Shown here piece after piece: positions 10,028 to 20,869 of a stretch of 64,000 nt of DNA (position 1 is the first letter of the stretch; the number at the start of each line of letters is the position of its first letter). The stretch is from NCBI RefSeq assembly GCF_905171765.1, contig NC_053390.1, positions 217,137,927-217,201,926 of the forward strand, given 5' to 3'. The translations under genes and the position numbers were made by a program. The notes below the pieces were generated by a model. It saw nothing but the letters and a program-made list of their open reading frames with translations, was not told the origin of the DNA and ran no database searches. This DNA comes from Bufo bufo. Taxonomy: Eukaryota; Chordata; Amphibia; Anura; Bufonidae.

Positions 10028-10345
10028 ACTTTCACACTAGCGTTATTCTTTTCTGGCATTGAGTTCCGTCCTAGGGCACCTAGGGGCTCAATACCGGAAA
10101 ATAACTTCAGTTTTATCCTAATGCATTCTGAATGGAGAGCAATCCGTTCAGGATGCATCAGGATGTCTTCAGTTCAGTCTTTTTGCCTTTTCAGGACGGA
10201 GATAATACCACAGCAAGCTGCGGTTTCATCTCCGTCCAAAATTCCGGAACACTTGCCATTTTTTCCCATTGAAATGCATTAATGCCGGATCCGGCCCCGA
10301 GTGTTCCGGCAAAACGCATCCGGCATTGTGGTCTGCACATGCTCT
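10028..10345. mobile_element. Truncated MITE related to 13202-13672
   Basis: Starts TTTCACACTAGCGTTATTC and shares TCAGGATGCATCAGGATGTC and GACGGAGATAATACC with the inverted interior of the MITE at 13202-13672. No matching right TIR is visible. Confidence 0.6.
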
Positions 10346-10460
10346 AGCAGGCTGGAGAGGGTTCGGAGGAGGGCAACTAAATAGTGGCGTAACTACCGGG
10401 GAAGCAGCTGCTTCGGAACCCAGGCTGACAAGGAGCCCAGCAGTGTGTCATTTAGATTAT
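10346..10460. other. Unassigned
   Basis: Short stretch with no recognised feature. Confidence 0.4.
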
Positions 10461-11004
10461 TTAAAGACTAGGACCTTTCATGGGTCCGGACTTTGTTAAC
10501 TAAGTAGCAGGACATATAGAGCGGCGCCCAGGGATCTCCCTGCACTTACTATTATATGTGGGCGCCGCTCCATTCCCCCGCTGTGGCCCCCGTTAACGTC
10601 TCCCGCGCTGTATGATAATTACTACTATCTGAGCAGGGAGGAGGAGACTGCCCTTTTTCTCAATGGGCATTCCTTCTCTTTGGCTGTAGCGCTGTCCAAT
10701 CGCAGCGCAGAGCCAGGGAGAAAAAAAACAACTCACCTTCTCCCTGGCTGTGACACTCTGTGCTGCGATTGGACAGCGCTACAGCCAGGAAGAAGGAACG
10801 CCTAGGGAGAGAAGCTGATGTCTCCTCCCTAGTGTTCCGATAGTAGTAATTATCATACAGCGCAGGAGACAGTAACGGGGGCCACAGTGGGCGAACGGAG
10901 CGGCGCCCAGATATAATAGTAAGTGCAGGGAGATCCCTGGGCGCCGCTCTACATGTCCTGCTACTTAGTTAACAAAGTCTGGACCCATGAAAGGTCCTCT
11001 TTAA
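10461..11004. mobile_element. T2-like foldback MITE with TTAA ends
   Basis: Left end TTAAAGACTAGGACC and right end GGTCCTCTTTAA lie in TTAA at 10461-10464 and 11001-11004. The arms are about 255 bases long and nearly complementary, including GGCGCCC, TATGATAATTACTACTATC and GATTGGACAGCGCTACAGCC blocks. The left arm lacks a few bases present in the right. No coding sequence. Confidence 0.8.
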
Positions 11005-11039
11005 TACAGTTCTTCAGGTCAGGCCCCTTCACATACACT

Positions 11040-11820
11040 GCGGCGCCGGCGACATTGGGGGCCCGGCCTATCATTATCCTTCCATCGTCCATCCATGTCT
11101 GTGCCCGCTGCCTGTGTGCCCCCCTTGGCTGCGCCTCCCTGGTCCTGTCTGCGCCTCCTTGGCCCTTACCTGTGCCCCCCCCTGGCTTTTGTCTGCGCCC
11201 CTGGCCCCCGTCTGCACCTCCCTGGCCCTTGTCTCTGCCCCCTTGGCCCCTGTGTGCGCCACCTTGGCCCTTTCTGTGCCCCCCCTGACCCCTGTCTGCA
11301 CCTGCCTGGCCCCTGTCTGTGCCCCTGGGCCCTGGCCCTTATCTGTGCCCCCTCCATGACCCTTGTCTGTGCCCCTATAGTTTTAATGGATCACGCTTGT
11401 GTTTTCTTTTAGCATAAATAGTAAAAGTTATGTTTTATCTTAACAAGGGTGACCTGTACCCTTATCTGTTCCCCCTCTGGCCTTTGTCTGTGCCCCCTGG
11501 CCCTTATCTGTGCCCCCTCTGGCCTTTGTCTGCGCCCGTGGCCCTTATCTGTGCCCCCTCTGGCCTTTGTCTGCGCCCCTGGTCCTTATCTGCGGCCCCC
11601 TGGCCCTGGCCTGTGCCCCCTCTGGCCTCTGTATGCACCTCTCTGGCCCCTGTCTGCATCTCTGGGCCCTGGCTCTTATCTGTGCCCCCTCCCTGAACCT
11701 TGTCTGCGCCCCTGACCCTTATCTGTGCCCCCCCCCTGCCCTTTGTCTGTGCCCCTGTCCCCTGTGTGCGTCTCCCTGGCCCTTGTCTTTGGCCCCTGTC
11801 TGCGCCCCCCTGCTTGCTGT
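11040..11820. repeat. GC-rich minisatellite (CTGGCCCTTGTCTGTGCCCC-type)
   Basis: About 24 degenerate units of roughly 30 bases. Several frames on both strands stay open because the unit lacks stops; the predicted Pro/Cys-rich peptides are not credible proteins. The array is split at 11377-11462 by a copy of 9527-9613. Confidence 0.85.
11377..11462 (+). repeat. 86 bp segment duplicated from 9527-9613 (copy 2)
   Basis: Near-identical unique sequence embedded in the minisatellite, 1.85 kb from its other copy and in the same orientation. Confidence 0.9.
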
Positions 11821-12110
11821 TCTGCCATCTACTACTGCTTATTTTGTTATTCTTATATATGCTGAGGGTGTGCGCTTATATGTGCCATAATAAGCACTAG
11901 TACATGGCGGAACAGCTGGCAGTAAGGGGAGGCTGCCATGTACTGCAAGCTATAGACAGTATCACCCCCCTTCCCAATGTTTTATATAAAGATAAATAAA
12001 CAAAAAAAAAAGTCTTCACTATTAAAAATATAAATATTCTAAAAACACGGTTTTGGTGACCGACTCTAACCCCCCCAACACACACACGCACCAACCAAAC
12101 AAAAATTTAA
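11821..12110. other. Unassigned
   Basis: AT-rich sequence with short A and C runs; no gene or element recognised. Confidence 0.4.
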
Positions 12111-12371
12111 TAAGGGCCTATGCACACGACCATATGCCCTCTGGTATATATGGTCCTTGAGCGGGCCATTGATCATGTGCATGGGAGTGCACAGCTTCAT
12201 AGATTACTAAAACGTATGATTATGGGACAGTAGACTCGCGCGCAGCCCAACGCACACATAACCTATGATGCTGTGTGCTCCCGTGCACACGATCAATGCC
12301 GCTCCGGGACATATGGCTCACTCATGGACTGTATGTCTCGGAAGGTATACTGTTGCGTGCATGGGCCCTAA
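12111..12371. mobile_element. Small MITE (TIR TAAGGGCCTATGCACACG)
   Basis: The right end, read in reverse, is TTAGGGCCCATGCACGCAAC. The interior is largely palindromic (GCGGGCCATTGATC.../GATCAATGCCGCTC). Superfamily not settled. Confidence 0.7.
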
Positions 12372-12744
12372 CAATGATCAAAAAATTGCACGCACCCCAA
12401 AAATGGTACCAATAAAAACTACAATATATGAAATATGAAAAAGTTATGGCTGTCAGAAAATGGTGATGCAAAGAAAAAACATTTTTTCTCAAAGGTTTTA
12501 TTTTAACCCCTTCTACCCCAGAGGCTTTTTTTCTTTTTGCATTTTTGTTTTGTGCTCTCCGCCTTCTCAGAGCCTTAACTTTTTTTATTTTTCTGTTCAC
12601 ATAGCTGTATGAGGTCTTGTTTTTAGCAGGACAAGTTGTACTTTCCAACGCAACTATTTAATATTTCATAAAATGTAGTGGGAAGTGGTAAAAAATTCCA
12701 ACGGTGATGGAATTGGGAAAATAACAACAACTGTGCCACAGATT
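12372..12744. other. Degenerate interspersed repeat, family not recognised
   Basis: Contains CCAATAAAAACTACAATATATG and AAAAAGTTATGGCTGTCAGAA, phrases typical of an old amphibian repeat; related sequence occurs near 42430. No reading frame of interest. Confidence 0.4.
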
Positions 12745-13203
12745 TAGGCCTCCTGCACACGACCGTATGGCTTTTTCAGTGTTTTGCGGTCCGTTTTTCC
12801 CAGATCCATTGTTCCGTATTTTGTTTCCATTTCGTTTTTCCGTATGGCATATACAGTATACAGTAATTACATAGAAAAAATTGGGCTGGGCATAAGATTT
12901 TCAATAGATGTTTCCGCAAAAACGGAACGGATACGGAAAAAATACAGATGCATTTCCGTATGTGTTCCATTTTTTTTGTGGACTCATTGACTTGAATGGA
13001 GCCACGGAACATGATTTGCGGGCAATAATAGGACATGTTCTATCTTTCAATGGAACGGAAATACGGAAACGGAATGCATACGGAGTACATTCTGTTTTTT
13101 TTGCGGAACCATTGAAATAAATGGTTCCGTATACGGACCGTATACGGAACGCAAAAAATGGCCAGTAAACGGAAAAAAAAAACGGTCGTGTGCAGGAGGC
13201 CTA
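12745..13203. mobile_element. MITE with perfect 22 bp TIRs (TAGGCCTCCTGCACACGACC)
   Basis: The two ends are exact inverted copies (12745-12766 and 13182-13203). Interior words CCGTATTTTGTTTCC, GACTCATTGACTTGAATGG and ACGGAAATACGGAAACGG are shared with the outer arms of the giant foldback at 15026-17117. No coding capacity. Confidence 0.8.
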
Positions 13204-13672
13204 AGGCTACTTTCACAGTTGCGGCAGAGTGATCCGCAAAGCAGTTCCATCGCCGTAACTGCCTGCCGGATGCGGCAATCTGCATGCAAACGGACAGCAT
13301 TTATAGACGGATCCGTATGCAGATCCGTCTTACAAATGCATTGCAAGAACAGATCCCTCTCTCCGCATGTCATCCGGAGAAATGGATTAGTTATATATAT
13401 TTTTTTACATTTCACATCCGCAAGGACGGATCCGTCATTGCGGTAACTGATCTGGAATCTTAGACGGAGATAATACCGCCGCATGCTGCGGTATTTCCTC
13501 CGTCCAAAACGCCGTTCAGTGACTTAACTGAAGACATCCTGATGCATCCTGAACGGATTTCTCTCCATTTAGAATGCATGGGGATAAAACTGATCAGTTC
13601 TTTTCCGGTATTGAGCCCCTATGACGGAACTCAGTGCCGGAAAAGAAAAATGCTAGTGTGAAAGTACCCTTA
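13202..13672. mobile_element. MITE (TIR TAAGGCTACTTTCACA)
   Basis: The right end is the inverse (TGTGAAAGTACCCTTA). It abuts the preceding MITE, sharing its terminal TA. The interior contains GGATCCGT words and a CGGAGATAATACCGCCGCATGC stretch also found inverted at 10190. Confidence 0.75.
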
Positions 13673-14640
13673 CAACGTTTTTTTTTCACTTGTGACCTTG
13701 ATTCTCCAGGTCAGTATACATCTGGCAGATACCACATATGTATAGCTTTTCTTGCGTTTTGATACTGGGGGGGGGGGGGAATGTTAAATTTTTTTTTCTT
13801 TTTTTTTTTTTTTAGCCTTTTTCGGACCCCTATAAGCTTTTTGTAGTTAACTAGCATTGGAGTCTAAAATGATTTTACTAGTTTCCTATCGAGCCTGGCT
13901 ACAGACAGGGGCTCCGTAGGAAACATTGTGCAGCAGCCTCCTGTCATTTACTATGACAGGGGCTGCCGTACACAAGCTCCGGCTCCTCTGATCGCCACAC
14001 GGGGGATCCAGAGCACTACCAGAAGCGCGTATTGAAAAAAAGGACTATGTAATTTAAAAAGTTCCTGATCTTGGAGGCAAAGGAGGAAATAAAAAAATAA
14101 ACATTAAGTATTAAAGGGGGTTGTGTAATCTTAGACATTGGTGGCATGCTGCTACAAAATACCACCAATGCTGTTAGGTGCGGGTCGCACCTGTAGGGCC
14201 CACGCGTATCTCTATAACGAAACACCAAAACTGAAAATAGCCAAGCACACTGCTCAGGTCATGTCTAGGATTCGATGACTTTCTTACCCTCATCTTACAT
14301 TTTCTACCTCTTGGGCTAATAGTATGTTACAAAAGATTTTTTTCTACCTTCTAGATTTTATTGCTTGGAGCAGTGCGTCGGCAGAACTTGAAGAGGAGAA
14401 GAGCACGTCAGTGAAGACTGCAGTCTACTGGGGCACTATAGAGGGGCATTTTATACTGGTACATTATGGGGGCACTATGGGAACATTAACTCAACTGGGG
14501 GCATTACAAGGGGATATTTTTTGCACTGTCTATTATAAGGAGAATTATTACGACTGGGGGGGCATGTCTGTGCACATCCCTGCCAAGTGGGACTTGGAAT
14601 GTGCAGGGTGTTGGAGGAGGGCAGCAACAGACTACTAAGA
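13673..14640. other. Unassigned, with a G13 run
   Basis: A run of 13 G (13767-13779) and T-rich tracts lie in old repeat-like sequence. A 104-codon frame at 14324-14638 has no recognisable domain and I do not call it a gene. Confidence 0.4.
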
Positions 14641-15025
14641 GAAGGCTTTGTCTGTTTTTTTTTTCTATTCATGACCTATCCAGATTGGTGGGGGGGATGA
14701 CTCCCGCCACCCCCACCAATCAGCTGTTTGAAGAGAAGGCAGCACTCATACAAGTGCTGCCTTCTCCTCAATGTTAACCTGCTTACCGACTGCAGTGAAG
14801 AGCAGTGTAATTGCAACTATGGCATCCCCATTCACTTCTATGGGACATTACCCTACTACTCACTAGGACAAGAAGGAGCAGGAACCATTCACTACAGTGG
14901 GCGTGGCAAAAAATGGAAATGACCCAAAGTGCATTACATTCCTGTAAGAAGAGGAAATTTCTGCAGGAGCCAAAAATAAAGGACGGCACGCCCTAGGGCA
15001 AAATCAGTGTTTTGCGTTTTTTTTT
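14641..15025. repeat. Old interspersed repeat fragment
   Basis: Includes ATGACCTATCC and a perfect stem at 14732-14765 (AGAAGGCAGCACT...AGTGCTGCCTTCT). A related piece occurs at 40862-41090 (GAGGATAGGTCACCAATATT). Confidence 0.5.
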
Positions 15026-15524
15026 AAGGCCTCATGCACACGACAGTTGTGTGCATCCGTGGCCGTTGTGTTGTTTTCCGTTTTTTTTTCGCGGACCCAT
15101 TGACTTTCAATGGGTCCGTGGAAAAATCGGAAAATGCACCGTTTTGCAGCCGAGACCGTGATCCGTGTATCCTGTCCGTCAAAAAAATATGACCTGTCCT
15201 ATTTTTTTGACGGACAACGGTTCACGGACCCATTCAAGTCAATGGGTCCGTGAAAGAACACGGATGCACACAAGATTGGCATTCGTGTCCGTGATCCGTG
15301 GCCGTAGGTTAGTTTTTATACAGACGGATCCGAAGATCCGTCTGCATAAAAGCTTTTTCATAGCTGAGTTTTCACTTCGTGAAAACTCAGAACCGACAGT
15401 ATATTCTAACACAGAGGCGTTCCCATGGTGATGGGGACGCTTCAGGTTAGAATATACTAAAAGAACTGTGTACATGACTGCCCCCTGCTGCCTGGAAGGT
15501 GCTGCCGGGCAGCAGGGGGCAGCC

Positions 15525-15800
15525 CCCCCCTGTAGTTAACACATTGGTGGCCAGTGCGGCCGCCCCCCCCCCTCCCTCCCTCCCCTGTAGTTAACTCATT
15601 GGTGGCCAGTGGGCCCCCCTCCCTCCCCTGTAGTTAACTCATTGGTGGCCAGTGGGCCCCCCTCCCTCCCCTGTAGTTAACTCATTGGTGGCCAGTGGGC
15701 CCCCCTCCCTCCCCTGTAGTTAACTCGTTGGTGGCCAGTGGGCCCCCCCTCCCTCCCCTGTAGTTAACTCGTTGGTGGCCAGTGGGCCTTCTCCCCTCCC
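15525..15800 (+). repeat. 43 bp minisatellite in the left foldback arm
   Basis: Six copies of a unit with CCTGTAGTTAACTCATTGG and TGGCCAGTGGGCCCCC. The array reappears inverted at 16255-16570. Confidence 0.9.
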
Positions 15801-16254
15801 TCCCCCTCCTAATTAAAATCTCCCCCTATCATTGGTGGCAGCGGAGTGTACCGATCCGAGTCCCAGTTTAATCGCTGGGGATCCGATCAGTAACCATGGC
15901 AACCAGGACGCTACTGCAGTCCCGGTTGCCATGGTTACTTAGCAATTTGTAGAACCATTATACTTACCTGCGAGCTGCGATGTCTGCGTCCGGCCGGGAG
16001 CTCCTCCTACTGGTAAGTGACATGACCTGTCACTTACCAGTAGGAGGAGCTCCCGGCCGGACGCAGACATCGCAGCTCGTAGGTAAGTATAATGGTTCTA
16101 CAAATTGCTAAGTAACCATGGCAACCAGGACTGCAGTAGCGTCCTGGTTGCCATGGTTACCGATCAGAGCCCCAGCGATTAAACTGGGACTCCGATCGGT
16201 ACACTCCGCTGCCACCAATGATAGGGGGGAGATTTTAATTAGGAGGGGGAGGGA

Positions 16255-16570
16255 GGGGAGAAGGCCCACTGGCCACCAACGAGTTAACTACAGGGGAGGG
16301 AGGGGGGGGCCCACTGGCCACCAACGAGTTAACTACAGGGGAGGGAGGGGGGGGCCACTGGCCACCAACGAGTTAACTACAGGGGAGGGAGGGGGGCTGG
16401 CCGCACTGGCCACCAATGAGTTAACTACAGGGGGGGCCCACTGGCCCCCAATGAGTTAACTACAGGGGAGGGAGGGGGCCGTCCGCACTGGCCACCAATG
16501 AGTTAACTACAGGGGAGGGAGGGGGGAGGCCGGCCACACTGGCCACCAATGTGTTAACTACAGGGGGGGG
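16255..16570 (-). repeat. Same minisatellite, inverted, in the right foldback arm
   Basis: Six to seven copies reading CCACTGGCCACCAACGAG and GTTAACTACAGGGGAGG. Unit sequence differs slightly from the left arm, so the two arms have evolved somewhat separately. Confidence 0.9.
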
Positions 16571-17117
16571 GGCTGCCCCCTGCTGCCTGGCAGCACCTGC
16601 CAGGCAGCAGGGGGCAGTCATGTACACAGTTCTTTTAGTATATTCTAACCTGAAGCGTCCCCATCACCATGGGAACGCCTGTGTTAGAATATACTGTCGG
16701 ATTTGAGTTTCACGATGTAACTCAAATCCGACGGTATATTCTAACATAGAGGCGTTCCCATGGTGATGGGGACGCTTCAAGTTAAAATATACCATCGGAT
16801 TGGAGAAAACTCAGATCCGATGGTATATTAACTCCTGACTTTACATTGAAAGTCAATGGGGGACGGATCCGTTTGAAATTGCACCATATTGTGTCAACGT
16901 CAAACGGATCCGTCCCCATTGACTTGCATTGTAATTCAGGACGAATCCGTTTGGCTCCGCACGGCCAGGCGGACACCAAAACGACTTTTTTTTCATGTCC
17001 GTGGATCCTCCAAAAATCAAGGAAGACCCACGGACGAAAAAACGGTCACGGATCACGGAAAAACGGAACCCCGTTTTGCGGACCGCAAAAAAATACGGTC
17101 GTGTGCATGAGGCCTAA

Positions 17118-17460
17118 GACCGATTTTAAAATGGATATCAAAAGTCGGCTTCGGTACTGACTGGTACCTTGGTTCTGAACCCGACTTCAGATACCTGTTT
17201 AAAATCTGTTTTAAGTTAAATAATCAAATACTGAAGTTATTGACCAAAGTCTCCCAAGACTTCGGCAATAACGAAGTTTGAAGTGAATTGACTTTGGATC
17301 TTGGCTTCGAAGATCAGTACGCTCAACCCTAGTGAGGATTCTTGTTACTGATAATCTGAGCATGTAAGGGGTATTTCACACGAGCGGATCCTTTGTGTGG
17401 AATTCGCTGTGTGACAGAGTGTCAAGCCCCGTTCCGGACAGCAGAGACACGGAGCATTAA
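17118..17460. other. Unassigned
   Basis: Contains TTCAC/CGAAG-rich old repeat sequence; nothing named. Confidence 0.4.
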
Positions 17461-17540
17461 CATGACCAGGCATACATCTCTCCAGTTTGGGGTTGTTGTA
17501 TGGGGGTCTTCAAATATCATAACTGCTTCCAATGTATGCC
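17461..17540 (+). pseudogene. L1 ORF2 scrap
   Basis: The frame RHTSLQFGVVVWGSSNIITAS matches QATSLQFGVVWGSSNLITAS encoded on the minus strand of the L1 fragment at 31577-31628, with about 60 near-identical bases in opposite orientation. Confidence 0.7.
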
Positions 17541-17625
17541 TCTCTGTGACCTTTTTACTACAAAATGACAGTGACAACTTTATCTCACTGTGATTTTGTA
17601 GTAAAAAGGTCACAGAGAGGCACGG
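17538..17625. repeat. Short palindrome next to the L1 scrap
   Basis: GCCTCTCTGTGACCTTTTTA pairs with TAAAAAGGTCACAGAGAGGC across a loop of about 40 bases. Confidence 0.8.
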
Positions 17626-17640
17626 AGCATTATCAATCAT

Positions 17641-17933
17641 ATTACATGACAGACAGTTTGTGTGTAAATATATATATATATTATAGAAAAAGGATGACGT
17701 GGCAGTCTGGTCTGGTCTAGATCGTGACTAGCCAAAGGAGTGGGGTTTACACAGGAGGAGGGAGTTGCGAAGTGCGCGCGGGGGGGATACAAAAATTTGC
17801 TGTGGGGCCTAGTCAATTCTAGCTACACCTCTGCAACTAAAGTAATAACTGGAATGGGTGGACTACAGTACCCTGAAAGATTATCAAAATAGGGTTATTC
17901 ATGTTATAAAAAAGACGACTAAGATCTAATAAC
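17641..17933. other. Unassigned
   Basis: Contains a TATATATATA run near 17670 and a GCGCGCGGGGGG run near 17775; no element recognised. Confidence 0.4.
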
Positions 17934-18240
17934 TACAGTCAGGTCCATAAATATTGGGACATCGGCACAATTGTAACATTTTTAGCTCTATAAACCACCA
18001 CAATGGATTTGAAATGAAACGAACAAGATATGCTTTAACTGCAGACTGTCAGCTTTAATTTGAGGGTATTTACATCCAAATCAGGTGAACTGTGTAGGAA
18101 CTACAACAGTTTGCATATGTGCCTCCCACTTGTTAAGGGACCAAAAGTAATGGGACGATTGGCTTCTCAGCTGTTCCATGGCCAGGTGTGTGTTATTCCC
18201 TCATTATACCAATTACAATGAGCAGATAAAAGGTCCAGAG

Positions 18241-18248
18241 TTCATTTC
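18241..18248 (+). repeat. 8 bp target-site duplication TTCATTTC (left)
   Basis: Repeated at 28823-28830; marks hAT insertion into Tc1 element A. Confidence 0.93.
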
Positions 18249-18395
18249 TAGAGTTGAGCGAACACCTGGATGTTCGGGTTCGAGAAGTTCGGCCGAACTT
18301 CCCGGAAATGTTCGGGTTCGGGATCCGAACCCGACCCGAACTTCGTCCCGAACCCGAACCCCGTTGAAGTCAATGGGGACCCGAACTTTTGGGCA
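18249..18395. repeat. Left end of hAT A with subterminal TTCGGGTTCG repeats
   Basis: At least five copies or half-copies of GTTCGGGTTCG or CGAACCCGAAC; the same words fill 28700-28822. Confidence 0.85.
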
Positions 18396-18547
18396 CTAAA
18401 AAGGCTGTAAAACAGCCCAGGAAAGAGCTAGAGGGCTGCAAAAGGCAGCAACATGTAGGTAAATCCCCTGCAAACAAATGTGGATAGGGAAATGAATTAA
18501 AATAAAAATTAAAAAAATAAAAATTAACCAAAATCAATTGTACAGAG

Positions 18548-20755
18548 GTCCCATAGCAGAGAATCTGGCTTCACGTCAGCAGAGAATCAGTCTCTTCATG
18601 CCATAGCAAAGAATCTGGCTTCATGTCAGCAGAGAATCAGTCTCTTCATGCCATAGCAGAGAATCTGGCTTCATGTCAGCGCAGAATCAGTCTTCAGGTC
18701 ATAGCAGAGAATCAGGCTTCACGTCACCCACCACTGGAACAGGCCACTGTCACATATTTAGGCCCCGGCACCCAGACAGAGGAGAGAGGTCCCGTAACAG
18801 AGAATCTGGCCTTATGTCAGCACAGAATCTGTCTTCATGTCATAGCAGAGAATCAGGCTTCATGTCACCCACCACTGGAACAGGCCACTGTCACATATTT
18901 AGGCCCCGGCACCCAGACAGAGGAGAGAGGTCCCGTAACAGAGAATCTGGCCTTATGTCAGCACAGAATCTGTCTTCATGTCATAGCAGAGAATCAGGCT
19001 TCACGTCACCCACCACTGGAGCAGGCCACTGTCACACATTTAGGCCCCGGCACCCAAGCAGAGGAGAGAGGTCCCGTAACAGAGAATCTGGCCTTATGTC
19101 AGCACAGAATCTGTCTTCATGTCATAGCAGAGAATCAGGCTTCACGTCACCCACCACTGGAACAGGCCACTGTCACACATTTAGGCCCCGGCACCCAGGC
19201 AGAGGAGAGAGGTCCCGTAACAGAGAATCTGGCCTTATGTCAGCACAGAATCTGTCTTCATGTCATAGCAGAGAATCAGGCTTCACGTCACCCACCACTG
19301 GAACAGGCCACTGTCACACATTTAGGCCCAGGCACCCAGACAGAGGAGAGAGGTCCCGTAACAGAGAATCTGGCCTTATGTCAGCACAGAATCTGTCTTC
19401 ATGTCATAGCAGAGAATCAGGCTTCACGTCACCCACCACTGGAACAGGCCACTGTCACACATTTAGGCCCCGGCACCCAAGCAGAGGAGAGAGGTCCCGT
19501 AACAGAGAATCTGGCCTTATGTCAGCGCAGAATCAGTCTTCATGTCATAGCAGAGAATCAGGCTTCACGTCACCCACCACTGGAACAGGCCACTGTCACA
19601 TATTTAGGCCCAGGCACCCAGGCAGAGGAGAGAGGTCCCGTAACAGAGAATCTGGCCTTATGTCAGCACAGAATCAGTCTTCATGTCATAGCAGAGAATC
19701 AGGCTTCACGTCACCCACCACTGGAACAGGCCACTGTCACACATTTAGGCCCCGGCACTCAGGCAGAGGAGAGAGGTCCCGTAACAGAGAATCTGGCCTT
19801 ATGTCAGCGCAGAATCAGTCTTCATGTCATAGCAGAGACTCAGGCTTCACGTCACCCACCACTGGAACAGGCCACTGTCACATATTTAGGCCCAGGCACC
19901 CAGGCAGAGGAGAGAGGTCCCGTAACAGAGAATCTGGCCTTATGTCAGCACAGAATCTGTCTTCATGTCATAGCAGAGAATCAGGCTTCACGTCACCCAC
20001 CACTGGAACAGGCCACTGTCACACATTTAGGCCCCGGCACCCAGGCAGAGGAGAGAGGTCCCGTAACAGAGAATCTGGCCTTATGTCAGCACAGAATCTG
20101 TCTTCATGTCATAGCAGAGAATCAGGCTTCACGTCACCCACCACTGGAACAGGCCACTGTCACACATTTAGGCCCAGGCACCCAGACAGAGGAGAGAGGT
20201 CCCGTAACAGAGAATCTGGCCTTATGTCAGCACAGAATCTGTCTTCATGTCATAGCAGAGAATCAGGCTTCACGTCACCCACCACTGGAACAGGCCACTA
20301 TCACACATTTAGGCCCCGGCACCCAAGCAGAGGAGAGAGGTCCCGTAACAGAGAATCTGGCCTTATGTCAGCGCAGAATCAGTCTTCATGTCATAGCAGA
20401 GAATCAGGCTTCACGTCACCCACCACTGGAACAGGCCACTGTCACATATTTAGGCCCAGGCAGAGGAGAGAGGTCCCGTAACAGAGAATCTGGCCTTATG
20501 TCAGCACAGAATCTGTCTTCATGTCATAGCAGAGAATCAGGCTTCACGTCACCCACCACTGGAACAGGCCACTGTCACACATTTAGGCCCCGGCACCCAG
20601 ACAGAGGAGAGAGGTCCCGTAACAGAGAATCTGGCCTTATGTCAGCACAGAATCTGTCTTCATGTCATAGCAGAGAATCAGGCTTCACGTCACCCACCAC
20701 TGGAACAGGCCACTGTCACACATTTAGGCCCCGGCACCCAGACAGAGGAGAGGTT
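18548..20755 (+). repeat. 141 bp tandem array in hAT A (about 15 units)
   Basis: The phrase GTCCCGTAACAGAGAATCTG recurs at 18789, 18930, 19071, 19212 and so on, exactly 141 bases apart. Because 141 is 47 codons and the unit lacks stops in two forward frames, open frames of 720 and 602 codons run through the array. They have no initiation context or domain and I reject them as genes. One unit near 20455 has lost part of its length. The first two units (18548-18680) are shorter and more diverged. Confidence 0.93.
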
Positions 20756-20869
20756 CATTCAACTTTGGGTTGCCCCGCAATATAATGGTAAAATGAAATT
20801 AAAAATAGTATTGAATGAGGAAGTGCCCTGGAGTAGAATAATATATTGTTAAGGGGAGGTAGTTAATAT
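20756..20869. other. Spacer between 141 bp array and hAT transposase 3' end
   Basis: AT-rich; a possible polyadenylation context for the minus-strand gene, but no clear signal was singled out. Confidence 0.4.

Larger units (their letters stand above)
15026..17117. mobile_element. Giant foldback element (2.1 kb) with TAAGGCCTCATGCACACGAC ends
   Basis: The termini (15026-15045 and about 17098-17117) are inverted copies of the same TIR class as the MITE at 12745. From about 15393 to 16703 the sequence is one huge imperfect palindrome centred near 16025 (GTAAGTGA-CATGACCT-TCACTTAC). Each arm contains a minisatellite and the 16-base word GGTTGCCATGGTTACT or its complement. The right arm has an extra copy of the GGCGTTCCCATGGTGATGGG module near 16750. 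No transposase frame is visible. Confidence 0.85.

Noticed and set aside
11095..11890. Several Pro/Cys-rich frames on both strands
   Set aside because: By-products of a stop-poor GC-rich minisatellite.
12784..13484. Overlapping frames on both strands
   Set aside because: They lie in two palindromic MITEs and mirror one another.
18623..20785. A 720-codon open frame with 47-residue repeats
   Set aside because: It is the 141 bp tandem array read in frame; a second frame of 602 codons is open over the same DNA, and there is no domain or initiation context.
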